A DNA stretch of 64,000 nucleotides from Rhizobium brockwellii (GTDB taxonomy: Bacteria > Pseudomonadota > Alphaproteobacteria > Rhizobiales > Rhizobiaceae), in contig NZ_CP053443.1 of assembly GCF_000769405.2 (NCBI RefSeq), positions 196,098-260,097 on the forward strand. The letters run 5' to 3'. Within the stretch, counting starts at the first letter, position 1; each line of letters starts with the position of its first letter. The notes beneath the pieces were generated by a model. It did not search any database, was not told where the DNA came from, and saw only the letters and a program-made list of their open reading frames with translations. Position numbers and translations under genes: made by a program. Shown in pieces: positions 53,412 through 62,693 of the stretch.

Positions 53412-53475
53412 AAGAGCGATCGCTCTTTATGCCTTGCTAAGAGAGTGATCGATGTGTATGCATAAAGAGTGATCG
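53412..53475. promoter_or_regulatory. TetR operator region with three AAGAGYGATCG sites
   Basis: AAGAGCGATCGCTCTT (53412-53427) is a perfect 16-bp palindrome. AGAGTGATCG recurs at 53442-53451 and AAGAGTGATCG at 53465-53475, i.e. single half-sites in the same orientation. All lie between the divergent TetR and tautomerase genes, and suit autoregulation plus control of the tautomerase. Confidence 0.72.
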
Positions 53476-53518
53476 GTATATATCAGAAGCGGTCACGGTT
53501 CAAACAGGGAGATATACG

Positions 53519-53941
53519 ATGCCTATCACACTCACCGTGCCTGAAGGCCTGCTTTCGCAGCGGGCTCAGGCCCAAGCCTTTGCCGGATTGACGGAGGCAG
53601 TGCTCGATGCCGCCGGCTTGACCGGCAATGACTTCATGACAGCCAATATTATCGGTACGATCAACGTGCTGCCGCGGGAGCATGTGCTTGCTGCGGGAGA
53701 GCCGATCGCTGCAGCCTTCGTCGAGCTCAAGCTGCCCGAGATGGCGCTGGTGAGCGCTGAAGCAAAACAGTCCTTCTTCGAAAAAGCGGCCGATGTGATC
53801 GAACAGGCCGCCGAAGGCCGGCTCAAGCGCGAACATATATGGTCGAACATCGTCTACGCGCCTGAAGGGGCCTGGGGTATCGCCGGCCGCAGCTATAGCA
53901 ATGCCGATCTTGTCGGCGCTATCCGAGGTGGCGGCGCGTAA
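53519..53941 (+). CDS. Tautomerase-superfamily protein
   Basis: 140 residues beginning MPITLTVPEGLL, so Pro2 becomes the N-terminal catalytic proline after Met removal, as in 4-oxalocrotonate tautomerase and MIF. Twice the length of a 4-OT subunit, so it is the fused cis-CaaD/MSAD-like two-domain form. Conserved HIWSNIVYAPEGAWGIAGRS is in the second half. Keto-enol tautomerisation or dehalogenase-like chemistry on an unknown substrate. Under the divergent TetR regulator. Confidence 0.82.
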   Translation: MPITLTVPEGLLSQRAQAQAFAGLTEAVLDAAGLTGNDFMTANIIGTINVLPREHVLAAGEPIAAAFVELKLPEMALVSAEAKQSFFEKAADVIEQAAEGRLKREHIWSNIVYAPEGAWGIAGRSYSNADLVGAIRGGGA

Positions 53942-54035
53942 TGCTTGCGGGATAGGCGCAAAATCTCGGACTTGATGCAGGACCGGGCCGGCGACACCAA
54001 GGCGCCGTGGTCCGGAGCCATGAGGGAGTGAGGGC

Positions 54036-54431
54036 ATGCAGCTTGCCAATTACCTGTTCTTCGCCAACGGCTGCGAGGAAGCGCTTGCTTTCTACACCGA
54101 ATGCGGGCTTGGCCGGGTCACGCAATTGAAGCGGCACGATGCTGACGGAATGTCCGCTGCCACCGAAGCCATGCGGGGGAAGGTGATGCACGCCCGCTTC
54201 GAAGGACCCGATGTTCTCTTCTTCGCCTCGGACAATCATGATGCCGAACCGATGCGAGGCTCCGCCCACATGCTGATCATGGACGACCGCGACAGTACCG
54301 ACAGCCTCTTCGCACGGCTGGCCGAGGGCGGCAAGATCACGACACCACTCGCCGTCCAGCGATGGGGAAGCTATTATGGCAAGCTCACCGATCGCTTCGG
54401 CGTCCAGTGGATGCTCGATTGCCTGGCGTGA
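54036..54431 (+). CDS. VOC-family (PhnB-like) protein
   Basis: 131 residues. Two beta-alpha-beta-beta-beta modules of the glyoxalase/bleomycin-resistance fold: FFANGCEEALAFYTECGLGR near the start, MHARFEGPDVLFFASDN in the middle and WGSYYGKLTDRFGVQWMLDC at the end, which is typical of PhnB/YdbC-like members. Such proteins are often annotated 3-demethylubiquinone methyltransferase by mistake. It lies 94 bp after the tautomerase gene and may belong to the same TetR regulon. Metal ligands are not clear enough to assign chemistry. Confidence 0.85.
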   Translation: MQLANYLFFANGCEEALAFYTECGLGRVTQLKRHDADGMSAATEAMRGKVMHARFEGPDVLFFASDNHDAEPMRGSAHMLIMDDRDSTDSLFARLAEGGKITTPLAVQRWGSYYGKLTDRFGVQWMLDCLA

Positions 54432-54607
54432 GCATGTGCTCTCAATGCGCAAGTATGTGACGATAACACCCCGATACTCGCGAAGTGTCGGCGTCTGTGT
54501 CGAATCATTCAGAACATCACGCGCAGAGGACAATCGGCAGGATGGCAGGGGAGAAACCCCCGACCAAGCGGCTGCGAGCCGCCCTCCCCCAATCTCGTCT
54601 TCGCGTC

Positions 54608-55372
54608 TCACCGCGTCGTATAACCGCCGTCGATAACCAGCACTTCGCCGGTGACATAACTTGCCGCTGCCGAACAGAGGAACAATGCGGCACCCGCCAC
54701 CTCCTCCGGCTGTCCGACGCGTCCCATCGGGGTCATGCTGCGCCAGGTCGGGAACCAATCGGGATTGTCGATGCCGCCGCGCGACAGATCGGTCTCGATA
54801 TAGCCCGGGGCGATGGCGTTGACGCGGATGTTCTCGGCGGCGACCTCGCTGGCGAGGCTCTTCGTCATCATGTGGACCGCTGCTTTGGAGGTGTTGTAGG
54901 CGACCTGGTTCTGGGGAATGTTGGACACGATGCCCGATATCGAGCCGATATTGAGGATGACGCCGCCGCCCTGGCGCCGCATGGGAGCGAGTGCGGCGCG
55001 GCAGGCGCGGAAGACAGTGTCGACATTGACGGTCATGATCTCCCGCCAGATGGCATCGGAGAACTCGCCGCTGTCGCCATGAATGGCGATGCCGGCATTG
55101 TTGACGAGGATGTCGAGCCGTCCTGCTCGTGAAAGGGTCTCAGCGACGAGTTCGTCGGCAGCACTTTCCTTCATCAGGTCGGCAGCGATGAAATCGCAAT
55201 CGACGCCGGCCTTGGAAAGCCGGTCTTCCGCCGCTGTATTACGGCTTCGTCCGGTGATGATGATCTTGGCGCCCGCCTCGCCGAGCGCCTCGGCGATGGC
55301 AAGCCCGATGCCGCGCGTGCCGCCTGTCACCAGCGCCACCTGTCCGTTCAGGCGAAATCTATCGAAGATCAT
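54608..55372 (-). CDS. Short-chain dehydrogenase/reductase, probable polyol dehydrogenase
   Basis: 254 residues with AGAGGAAA ribosome site. TGGTRGIG cofactor motif at about 16-23, NNAGIAIHG near 91, catalytic NQVAYNTSKAAVH (Tyr, Lys) near 157, and the C-terminal VTGEVLVIDGGYTTR of classical SDRs. A second SDR gene lies 55 bp upstream on the same strand after a pentitol-type ABC transporter, so both probably oxidise the imported polyol or its keto-sugar. NAD preference seems likely from the sequence after the third strand (TGRSRN is ambiguous). Confidence 0.88.
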   Translation of the reverse strand: MIFDRFRLNGQVALVTGGTRGIGLAIAEALGEAGAKIIITGRSRNTAAEDRLSKAGVDCDFIAADLMKESAADELVAETLSRAGRLDILVNNAGIAIHGDSGEFSDAIWREIMTVNVDTVFRACRAALAPMRRQGGGVILNIGSISGIVSNIPQNQVAYNTSKAAVHMMTKSLASEVAAENIRVNAIAPGYIETDLSRGGIDNPDWFPTWRSMTPMGRVGQPEEVAGAALFLCSAAASYVTGEVLVIDGGYTTR

Positions 55373-55427
55373 GGCAGTTTCCTCTTGAGTGGGCGTTCCG
55401 CGAGTGTTGAAGGCGGACGCACTTTCG

Positions 55428-56156
55428 TCAGATGTCTGCGCTCTGCGGCAGGATAACGAGATCGCGGATCGTAATGTTGCGTGGGCGCGTCAGCATGAAA
55501 AGTACGGCTTCGGCCACTTCGTTCGCCTCCATCAGGCCGCCTGCCGCGAGCGCCTCATCCAGCTTCTCCTGCGGCCAATCGCTGAGAAGGGCCGTGACCA
55601 CAGGGCCGGGAGCGATAGCGCCGACGCGCAAGCCATGTTTGGCCACCTGCCGCCTCAGCGTATGGACGAATGCCTGGACGGCATGTTTCGAGGCCGTGTA
55701 GATCGGCTCCCAGACGACCGGGATCATGCCGGCAACGGAACTCGTCAGGATGATATCCCCGGTCTTACGCTCGACCATATGCGGCAGAACGGCATGCACC
55801 GAACGGAAGGCGGCGTTGATGTTCAGATTGAGCATCCGGTCCCAGGCATCAGGGTCGCCACCCAATACCTCACCGCCGATGTAAGAGCCGGCATTGGCGT
55901 GGAAGATATCCAGCTGGCCCGCTTTTTCGAGAATTTGCGGCATCATCCCTTCAACGCTTTTCGGATCGGTCAGATCGATGACCAACGGAATGGCACTCGC
56001 GTCGAGTTTCGAGCAGATTTCCTTCAAGGCGTCTTCATTGCGGTCAACCAGCACGACCCGAGCGCCCGCGGCAAGCAAAGCCTTGGCACATTCAAGGCCG
56101 ATACCCGACGCCGCCCCGGTGACGGCCGCGACTTTTCCAGACAGATCCTGTCCCAT
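55428..56156 (-). CDS. SDR dehydrogenase, ribitol 2-dehydrogenase-like
   Basis: 242 residues from ATG 56156 behind GAGGAAG; the open frame upstream to 57092 is the antisense of nothing useful and lies inside the permease gene. [16 protein letters not shown] near residue 14, VLVDRNE with the NAD-type Asp at the end of strand two, [10 protein letters not shown] near 88, catalytic [14 protein letters not shown], and a C-terminal [15 protein letters not shown] seen in ribitol 2-dehydrogenases of rhizobia. With the XylH/FrcC-type transporter, it probably oxidises a pentitol such as ribitol to a ketopentose. Confidence 0.87.
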   Translation of the reverse strand: MGQDLSGKVAAVTGAASGIGLECAKALLAAGARVVLVDRNEDALKEICSKLDASAIPLVIDLTDPKSVEGMMPQILEKAGQLDIFHANAGSYIGGEVLGGDPDAWDRMLNLNINAAFRSVHAVLPHMVERKTGDIILTSSVAGMIPVVWEPIYTASKHAVQAFVHTLRRQVAKHGLRVGAIAPGPVVTALLSDWPQEKLDEALAAGGLMEANEVAEAVLFMLTRPRNITIRDLVILPQSADI

Positions 56157-56182
56157 TTTCTTCCTCTGGTTTCCTGGTTGGT

Positions 56183-57442
56183 TTAGGCCCGGCCGTGCGA
56201 GATCCGCGATCGGCGTGCCAGCGAGTCGACGATGACGGCGACGGCAAGGACGGCGCCCGTGATCATGTATCGAAGCGACGACGACAGATCGAGAAGCGTC
56301 AGCCCGCTGGCAATCGACTGAATGACGATGATGCCGAGAAGGGCTGAATAGGCACTGCCGCGCCCGCCGAACAGGCTCGTGCCGCCGATGACGGCCGCAG
56401 CGATGGCATTGAGATTGACGTCGCCGGTGCCGGCCTGCTGACTTGCCGTCGCCAGCCGTGCGGCGGAGAGAACGCCGCCGGTTGCCGCAAGCAGAGCGCA
56501 CATGACGAAGGCGCTCGTATAGATGCGCGAGACGTTGATGCCGGAGCGGCGGGCCGCTTCCCTGTTGCCGCCGACGGCATGCATGGAGCGTCCCCATTTG
56601 GTGCGCGTCAGCGCATAGTTCATGGCGGCGGTGAGCCCGACGAAAAGGCCGAACATCCACGGAATGCCGCGCGACTGGTTGAGATAGAACGCGACAGCTT
56701 CCAGGGCGAGTGTGATGATGACGGCGCGCAGGAGAAGCCCGCGGGCCGATTTCGCCGACAGGCCGGCCGCCCGCCGGCGCGCCGACGTGCGGTAGCTGGC
56801 GAAGAAGTAGGCAATGCCGGCAAGTGCCACCAGCAGATAGGCGATTGGGTCCGGCATGACCATGATCTGGCCGAAACTCACGAGCCAAGAACCATAGGGA
56901 AGATTGATCGAACCGGTCGCTCCGAGGATATAGAGCTGCAGGCCGAGAACCGCGAGCAGCCCGGACAGGGTGGATACGAAACTCGGCATGCCGAAGCGGT
57001 TGAAGACAAACGCGTAGAGCGAGCCGATCAGGGCGCCGACAATCATGGCGGCGAGGACCGCGAGAACCACCGGCCAGCCCTGATTGACCCAAAAGACGCC
57101 GACCAGCGCCGAGGCAAAGCCGCTGACGGAGCCGACGGAAAGATCGATCTCCCCCACCATCAGGATACAGACGATACCCAGAGAGATGACGCCGACCGTC
57201 GAGCAGTCAAACAGCATGTTGACGAGGTTGGCGCTGGAGAGAAACACCGGATTGAGCGCCTGGAACACCGTCCAGATGATCGCCAGGCCGACAATGACCG
57301 GCAGTGAACCGAGATCGCCGGAGCGAATGCGATCCCAAAAGGCCTGGATCGAGCCGCCGAAACTGTCGTCATGACGCACTCTCTCATCACGCCGGTCAAG
57401 CAGCACCGGTGCCGCCGGATCATTTTCGATGGACTTCATCAT
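56183..57442 (-). CDS. Sugar ABC transporter permease (XylH/FrcC type)
   Basis: 419 residues, longer than RbsC and near the XylH range; more than ten hydrophobic segments. [20 protein letters not shown] near residue 100 and [20 protein letters not shown] near 350 are the family's conserved regions, and [20 protein letters not shown] is the coupling loop. ATGA overlap with the ATPase stop. Presumably a homodimer since only one permease is encoded. Confidence 0.9.
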   Translation of the reverse strand: MMKSIENDPAAPVLLDRRDERVRHDDSFGGSIQAFWDRIRSGDLGSLPVIVGLAIIWTVFQALNPVFLSSANLVNMLFDCSTVGVISLGIVCILMVGEIDLSVGSVSGFASALVGVFWVNQGWPVVLAVLAAMIVGALIGSLYAFVFNRFGMPSFVSTLSGLLAVLGLQLYILGATGSINLPYGSWLVSFGQIMVMPDPIAYLLVALAGIAYFFASYRTSARRRAAGLSAKSARGLLLRAVIITLALEAVAFYLNQSRGIPWMFGLFVGLTAAMNYALTRTKWGRSMHAVGGNREAARRSGINVSRIYTSAFVMCALLAATGGVLSAARLATASQQAGTGDVNLNAIAAAVIGGTSLFGGRGSAYSALLGIIVIQSIASGLTLLDLSSSLRYMITGAVLAVAVIVDSLARRSRISHGRA

Positions 57443-58260
57443 GGCCTGCCCTCCTCGTTCGGTTGGCTTTGCGCCTGGCGGCGCGACGCGCGGCGGGAGA
57501 CGGAATTGTTAGAAGCGCCGGTGATGGCGCTGACGAGCTGCTCGTTGGATGCGTCGGGCAGCATGGTGCCATTGTTGCGGCCGAGCCGAAGGACGACAAT
57601 ACGATCGGCAACGGCGCGCACATCCTCCATGTTGTGGCTGATCATGATGACAGCGAGGCCGCGTTCCCGTACGCGCTCGATGAGGTCAAGCACTTCGGCG
57701 GTCTGGGCAACGCCGAGCGCTGCGGTCGGCTCGTCGAGCATGATCAGTTTCGGCTCGAGCAGTAGCGATCGGGCGATGGCCACGGTCTGGCGCTGTCCGC
57801 CCGACAGTGAGGCGACGGGCTCGCGCACACTTGGAATGCGGGCCGAAAGCTCGTTCAGAAGCTGCCAGGCACGGATCTCCATGGCGACCTCATCGAGCTG
57901 ATAGGGGCTGAGCTCCTTGCCGAGAAAGATATTGGCGACGACGTCGAGATTTTCGCAAAGTGCCAAATCCTGGAACACCGTTGCAATGCCGAGCCCGAGA
58001 GCGGCACTTGGGCTCGGCAGGTTCACCGGCTTGCCCTCGAAGAGGATCGTGCCCGAGCTTGGCTGGTGCACGCCGGCCAGGATCTTGACCAGCGTCGATT
58101 TGCCGGCGCCGTTGTCGCCCACCAGCGCCACGACCTCGCCGGCATATACATCGAGTTCGATATCGGTGAGCGCCGACACCGCCCCGAAGTTCTTCGATAT
58201 TCCACGCAGACTGAGGACAGGCTGACGGGAAGGGTCAGGAGTATGAGAGATTTCAGACAT
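57439..58260 (-). CDS. Sugar ABC transporter ATP-binding protein (single NBD, FrcA type)
   Basis: 273 residues from ATG 58260; the frame extends to 58383 but that part has no protein character. One NBD: Walker A GDNGAGKST, Q-loop FQDLALCENL, signature LSGGQRQ, Walker B LIMLDEPTAALG, H-loop MISHNME. Single-NBD ATPases with an XylH-like permease are the arrangement of the rhizobial FrcBCA fructose/ribose-type importers, in contrast to the double-NBD transporter at 3484. Confidence 0.9.
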   Translation of the reverse strand: MSEISHTPDPSRQPVLSLRGISKNFGAVSALTDIELDVYAGEVVALVGDNGAGKSTLVKILAGVHQPSSGTILFEGKPVNLPSPSAALGLGIATVFQDLALCENLDVVANIFLGKELSPYQLDEVAMEIRAWQLLNELSARIPSVREPVASLSGGQRQTVAIARSLLLEPKLIMLDEPTAALGVAQTAEVLDLIERVRERGLAVIMISHNMEDVRAVADRIVVLRLGRNNGTMLPDASNEQLVSAITGASNNSVSRRASRRQAQSQPNEEGRP

Positions 58261-58331
58261 CGCCTGGCCTTTCGAAAAAGGAAAAATCGGAAGCGCGGCC
58301 GGTAGCCCGGCCGCGCTTTCCCTTGGCTCGA

Positions 58332-59399
58332 TTACTTGGTGATACCGAGTTTCTTGCAGCCGTCGGCATAGCGGCCGGTGCACAGCTCCTCGGCGGTGTT
58401 GATCTTCTTGTCGATGATCTCGGCCTTGAGGTTTTCGGCAGTGACGACGGCAGGGACGAAAAGCTGCGCCGGCGTGTCGTAGAGCGTCATTTCGGCCTTC
58501 GGCGTTTCTCCGGCCAGGAGCTTCACGGCGACGTCGGCAGCGGCGGCCGCGACGATTTCGCTGGGCTTGGAGATCGTATTGTACTGATCCCCCGCAATGA
58601 TCAGCTGTAGTGCCGCGATCGTCGCATCATTGCCGGTCACCGGCGGCACCGGATCGACACCCGCCGCCTTGAAGGCTGCGATGGCGCCGCCGCCAGTGCC
58701 GTCATTGGCAGCGACCACGCCGACGATCTGTTTGCCGAAACGGGTGATCTGGCCACCCGCCCATTGCTGGGCGTTCGCGGGCTGCCAGTTGGGCGTGTCG
58801 AATTCGGCAAGCGTCTTGTATCCGCCGCTCGCCAGACCCTCGTGAATGCCGTCTTTGATCAGCCCGGCAGCCGCATCGGTCGGCGAACCGTTGATCTGCA
58901 GTATGCCGCCGCCATCGGTCGGCACGTTCTGCGCCTTCAGATGCTGGACGAGCGATTCCGCAATTGCCTTGCCGATCGCCTTGTTGTCGAAGGAGACGTA
59001 GAAATCGGCCTTGCCTTTCGGGATAGGACGGTCATAGGCAATGACCTTGACACCCTGGCTCTGTGCAAGCTGGACGAGCGATGCGGCCGCCGCCGAATCC
59101 ACCGGGTCCAGCACGATGACTTTGGCGCCTTGCGTGATGGCCGAATTGAACTGTTGCTGCTGTTTTGCGATATCGGCATCGGCGTTCTGATAGAGAACCT
59201 TGCACGAAGCGCAAAGCTTCTTCATTTCCGCGACGAAGCCCGGGTGATCGTGCTCCTCGTAGCGGGTCGAGCCCTGGTCGGGCATGAGGAATGCCACTGT
59301 CGCATCCGCAACGGCCGTTTGCGCAAAGGCGGAAGTACCGCCCAATAAGGCTAGGGCAAATGCCGCAGCGCCTGCCGCCTTGGTCGAGAATTTCATCAT
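58332..59399 (-). CDS. Sugar ABC transporter substrate-binding protein (XylF/FrcB type)
   Basis: 355 residues taking ATG 59399; ATGs at 59405 and 59396 compete, and GGGAGGAG favours the middle one. Signal peptide ends near ALLGGTSAFA. The mature protein is a Peripla_BP_4 fold: VAFLMPDQGSTRYEEHDHPG at the start, QQQFNSAITQGAKVIVLDPV, and GVVAANDGTGGGAIAAFKAA. RYEEHDHPGF resembles xylose-binding proteins, so the ligand is probably a pentose or pentitol. Confidence 0.9.
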   Translation of the reverse strand: MMKFSTKAAGAAAFALALLGGTSAFAQTAVADATVAFLMPDQGSTRYEEHDHPGFVAEMKKLCASCKVLYQNADADIAKQQQQFNSAITQGAKVIVLDPVDSAAAASLVQLAQSQGVKVIAYDRPIPKGKADFYVSFDNKAIGKAIAESLVQHLKAQNVPTDGGGILQINGSPTDAAAGLIKDGIHEGLASGGYKTLAEFDTPNWQPANAQQWAGGQITRFGKQIVGVVAANDGTGGGAIAAFKAAGVDPVPPVTGNDATIAALQLIIAGDQYNTISKPSEIVAAAAADVAVKLLAGETPKAEMTLYDTPAQLFVPAVVTAENLKAEIIDKKINTAEELCTGRYADGCKKLGITK

Positions 59400-59619
59400 T
59401 TCCATCTCCTCCCATTGGAAAACTGTGTAGAATCGTGATTGCACTGTTCTGCTGTGGCCGTTCGGCTGAATGAACGGTCGCGCCTGTCCCGGTGGTTTGA
59501 CGTTTTTGAGGACAAGCATCTCCGCTCGCGAGCCGCTCATCGCGCGCCCGCGTTCAAGTCAGTGTCAGTTTTTTTGTTCCTCCTCCTCGTCCTCCTCGTC
59601 CCGTGCTTGTTCGGCTATT

Positions 59620-60504
59620 TTAGGCCGCCTTTGCCACGTTGATATTGTCACCCAACAACCGCCGGAAACGGGAAGGCGTCATGCCTTTTTCCGCGAGAAA
59701 CTGCCGGTTGAAGTTGGACAGATTGTTGAAGCCGACCTCGAAGCAGATATCGGTGATCGATGCGTGGTCATCGCTCATCAGGATCTGGCAGGCGAGATTG
59801 ATGCGCAGGCGTTTCACATACTGTACCAGCGACATGCCGGTATGGCGTCGGAATGCGCGCGAAAAGGCGCCGGTCGACTGTTCGGCGATTGCCGCGAGAT
59901 CGGCTTCGTCAAAGGATTTCGTCAGATTCTCTCTGATATAGGCGAGCGCCTTGTTGATGCCGGCCGACATGTAGCCCGATGGATCGGGCAGATAGTTCGG
60001 GCTGGCGAGAAGCCGGGAATCCTGCGCCCGGCTGAGCAGGCCGACGATCATCATGAAGAGTTCGATGCGACGCACACCGTGCGCCTGCTGCACCTCGTTC
60101 ATCAGCGGCGCAACCTGCCGGCTGGTATCGGCGCCAAAAAGCACGCCACGGCGAGAGGCTTCAAGAACCGGATCGAAGGGCCCGAGTTCGGCGAGCACCT
60201 TCATCGTGTCGCTGATGAAATTCTCGCTGAATTGGATGAGCTGGCATCGAAGCGGAATGCTCGACCCTTTCGGGACATCGCTGATCCAGTTGTGAGGAAG
60301 ATTGGGCCCCGCAAGTACGAGGTTGCCCGGCTCAAATTCGCCGATGAAGTCGCCGACGAAATAGCGTCCCGTTGTCGCCACGACGAGATGAAGTTCGTAT
60401 TCCGGGTGAAAATGCCATCGAACTGTATGGTAGGGATAGCCATGCGCCTTCGTTGCGAAAGATTCGCCCGGCCGAATCTGAATGACTTCCAAGTCAGGTT
60501 CCAT
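59620..60504 (-). CDS. AraC-family regulator of the polyol operon
   Basis: 294 residues with a GGAGGAGGAA ribosome site. N-terminal cupin-like sensor (TVRWHFHPEYELHLVVATTG) to about residue 170, then two helix-turn-helix motifs in the last 100 residues: FDEADLAAIAEQSTGAFSRA and ITDICFEVGFNNLSNFNRQF. First gene of the leftward unit and upstream of the ABC operon, separated by 220 bp holding the operon promoter. Probably an activator that binds the sugar or polyol directly. Confidence 0.9.
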   Translation of the reverse strand: MEPDLEVIQIRPGESFATKAHGYPYHTVRWHFHPEYELHLVVATTGRYFVGDFIGEFEPGNLVLAGPNLPHNWISDVPKGSSIPLRCQLIQFSENFISDTMKVLAELGPFDPVLEASRRGVLFGADTSRQVAPLMNEVQQAHGVRRIELFMMIVGLLSRAQDSRLLASPNYLPDPSGYMSAGINKALAYIRENLTKSFDEADLAAIAEQSTGAFSRAFRRHTGMSLVQYVKRLRINLACQILMSDDHASITDICFEVGFNNLSNFNRQFLAEKGMTPSRFRRLLGDNINVAKAA

Positions 60505-60703
60505 TGTTTCCTCCTCCGAGGACGGTTCCAGGCCCGCCAGCCAAATTCCCTTTTTGGCTTTATTGTTTAAAGGGAGTGTAGTGGGCTCGTGTCACGCCCG
60601 CCACCACGATTCCCAGTCAAAACCGATACTTTTTTGACAATTGACGCTGCGCAGCCGGCGTAAAGACGACAGCAATTCGCATTGCACATCATTCAAGCGT
60701 GCC

Positions 60704-61462
60704 TCAGGCGGCCAAGGCGGCAATGACATTTCTGACCAGCGCAGAAGAAGACAGTCGGCTCGTGGCGCAGCTTGGCGTGCCGATCGCGCCGACACGCACG
60801 GAAACACCACCACGCGCATTGGCGATCGCAAACATCGACTCGTCGGTCAGATCGTCGCCGATCGTAATCGGGCAGCGGTTCTTGAAGGGGTCGGACTGGA
60901 AAAACCGCTCCAGCGCATCGCCCTTGCTCGACCGTGCCGGACGCAGTTCGAATACCATCTTGCCGAGCTGCAATGCCCAGTTCGGCCCGGCGACCTCCGC
61001 ATAGTGGCGCATGCGATCTTCAAGCACTTTTTCATATTCGGGCGCGAGCCGATAATGGGCGGCAACGGCCGCACCCTTATCCTCGATCAAGACTCCGGGA
61101 TAATGCTCGGCTTCCGCGGTCAGCGCATGCTTCAGCGCCTGAAACTCAGGTGTCGCCTCGACCGTCTGCATTCCCGCGGCGTTCCTGATTTCCGCGCCGT
61201 GCAGACCTGCTGTCGGAAATGCAAAGGGTTTGAACAGCTCGTCTGCATAGGCAAGCGATCGTCCGGTGACCAGTGCCAGGGCGCCGCCGAGCTTGTTCGA
61301 CAGGCGATGAAGTTGTCCGGGAAGCGCCTCCGGGACCTCGATCGCATCCGGTGTGGGCGCTAGATTGAGCAGCGTCCCATCGATATCGAGAAACATCGCC
61401 CAGTGATCGGGCTCTTCCAAGACCAGCGAAAGCATTTCCTGAGTAGCGTCGTCATCCTGCAC
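60704..61462 (-). CDS. otsB: Trehalose-6-phosphate phosphatase
   Basis: 252 residues using GTG 61462, which has TTTGGAG six bases upstream; a TTG at 61483 with no ribosome site would add seven residues. HAD-family motif I FLDIDGTLL (D26 and D28 in this numbering), motif II in LALVTGRS, and motif IV GDDLTDESMF. Dephosphorylates trehalose 6-phosphate to trehalose in the OtsAB pathway; no otsA gene is next to it. Trehalose serves osmotic and desiccation tolerance in rhizobia. Divergent from the ROK-like gene with a 145-bp gap. Confidence 0.9.
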   Translation of the reverse strand: MQDDDATQEMLSLVLEEPDHWAMFLDIDGTLLNLAPTPDAIEVPEALPGQLHRLSNKLGGALALVTGRSLAYADELFKPFAFPTAGLHGAEIRNAAGMQTVEATPEFQALKHALTAEAEHYPGVLIEDKGAAVAAHYRLAPEYEKVLEDRMRHYAEVAGPNWALQLGKMVFELRPARSSKGDALERFFQSDPFKNRCPITIGDDLTDESMFAIANARGGVSVRVGAIGTPSCATSRLSSSALVRNVIAALAA

Positions 61463-61607
61463 GGCATTCTCCAAACTCTGCAACCATTGAAGCTAGGTCG
61501 CCGGCCGACGAGGACAAGGTCGCTTTTCAGACTCCGGAACATCCAGAGGCTAGTCCGCGTTGTATCACGCCGCCCGTTCGAGCACTCGCGCCGTAGAAGG
61601 TACATTG

Positions 61608-62693
61608 ATGGCTAAAAGCAGTTCCGATCCCCGTGATGAGGTCAATGCCCCGCTGGCACATGGCGCTCTAAACCTGCCATTGGTGACGATCGACGACTAC
61701 AACAACGAACTGCGTGACAAGGATGGTTTCGTTGGCGACAACGCAAACAAGAAGACGTTCCAACAGAAGCTCGACGATTGGAGAAAACGCATCCGCAAGG
61801 TCGGAGACGATCCGATTGGCAATATTGCGACGGAGAAGCTCTCCAAGAAGAAAATTGACGCTATTTTGAAGGGCGATGATTTGGCGGCGGCGGCGTTGGT
61901 CATGGGGGCCGTGGAGGATTTTGCCCGGGACTTTGCCGATGTGATAGGCAAGTTTCTGAAGGACAAACGCTGGGGAAAGACGGAACGCATCGTCGTTGGC
62001 GGCGGCTTCCGGCGGAGCCACTTTGGCGAATTAACGATCGCCAGGACGATGGTTATTCTCAAGGCGGCCGGCATCGATGTCGAGGTCGTGCCGATCGTTC
62101 ACCACCCCGATGAGGCGGGACTGATCGGCGCGGTCCACCTGATGCCGCGCTGGATGTTCAAAGGCCACGAAGCGATCCTCGCCGTCGATATCGGCGGCAC
62201 GAATGTTCGTGCCGGCGTCGTTCAATTCGGCAAGGACGATGTGCCGAATTTTGCGGATGCGAGCGTCTGGGAATCAGCCATCTGGCGCCATGCCGACGAC
62301 GAGCCAAGCCGCACTGCGACCATCGAGAGGTTGGCCGCGATGTTGCGGGATCTGATCGGCAAGGCCGAGAAGGCCAATCTCAAGCCGGCGCCCATCATCG
62401 GGATCGCATGCCCCGGCATCATCAAAGCCGATGGCTCCATCGAACGCGGCGGACAGAACCTGCCCGGCGGAAACTGGGAGAGCGACAGCTTCAACCTTCC
62501 CGCCGCTCTAATGAAGGCCATTCCTGAGATCGGAGACGACAGCACGTTCGTGATGATGCACAACGACGCCGTCGTGCAGGGATTGTCGCAGATTCCTTTT
62601 ATGAACGACGTGTCGAGATGGGCGGTGCTGACCATCGGCACAGGTTTGGGCAACGCTCATTTTACCAATCGCGAGGGAGCGAAGGCGCGATAG
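61608..62693 (+). CDS. ROK-family sugar kinase-like protein with circularly permuted domain order
   Basis: 361 residues from ATG 61608 with AGAAGG. Elements of the ROK fold occur in swapped order. Residues 83-178 look like the usual C-terminal part: IDAILKGDDLAAAALV, then RIVVGGGFRRSHFGELTIA at 127-145 and DEAGLIGAVHLM at 168-179. The usual N-terminal part follows: LAVDIGGTNVRAGVV at 191-205 (phosphate loop), CPG at 268-270, GGQNLPGGNW at 281-290, HND with the catalytic Asp near 320, and LTIGTGLGNA at 341-350. The ExGH and CxCG zinc motifs of ROK sugar kinases are not found. About 80 N-terminal residues are unassigned. Substrate unknown. Confidence 0.82.
   Translation: MAKSSSDPRDEVNAPLAHGALNLPLVTIDDYNNELRDKDGFVGDNANKKTFQQKLDDWRKRIRKVGDDPIGNIATEKLSKKKIDAILKGDDLAAAALVMGAVEDFARDFADVIGKFLKDKRWGKTERIVVGGGFRRSHFGELTIARTMVILKAAGIDVEVVPIVHHPDEAGLIGAVHLMPRWMFKGHEAILAVDIGGTNVRAGVVQFGKDDVPNFADASVWESAIWRHADDEPSRTATIERLAAMLRDLIGKAEKANLKPAPIIGIACPGIIKADGSIERGGQNLPGGNWESDSFNLPAALMKAIPEIGDDSTFVMMHNDAVVQGLSQIPFMNDVSRWAVLTIGTGLGNAHFTNREGAKAR

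Noticed and set aside
56183..57092. N-terminal extension of the ribitol-dehydrogenase-like frame through the permease gene
   Set aside because: Out of frame with the permease and rich in Arg/His; the SDR fold starts at 56156 with its own ribosome site.
59580..59602. CTC/GTC-rich run after the AraC gene
   Set aside because: Low-complexity sequence of about 22 bp; looked like a microsatellite, but units are irregular and no function is supported.
59470..60570. 366-residue forward ORF
   Set aside because: Antisense to the AraC-type regulator gene.
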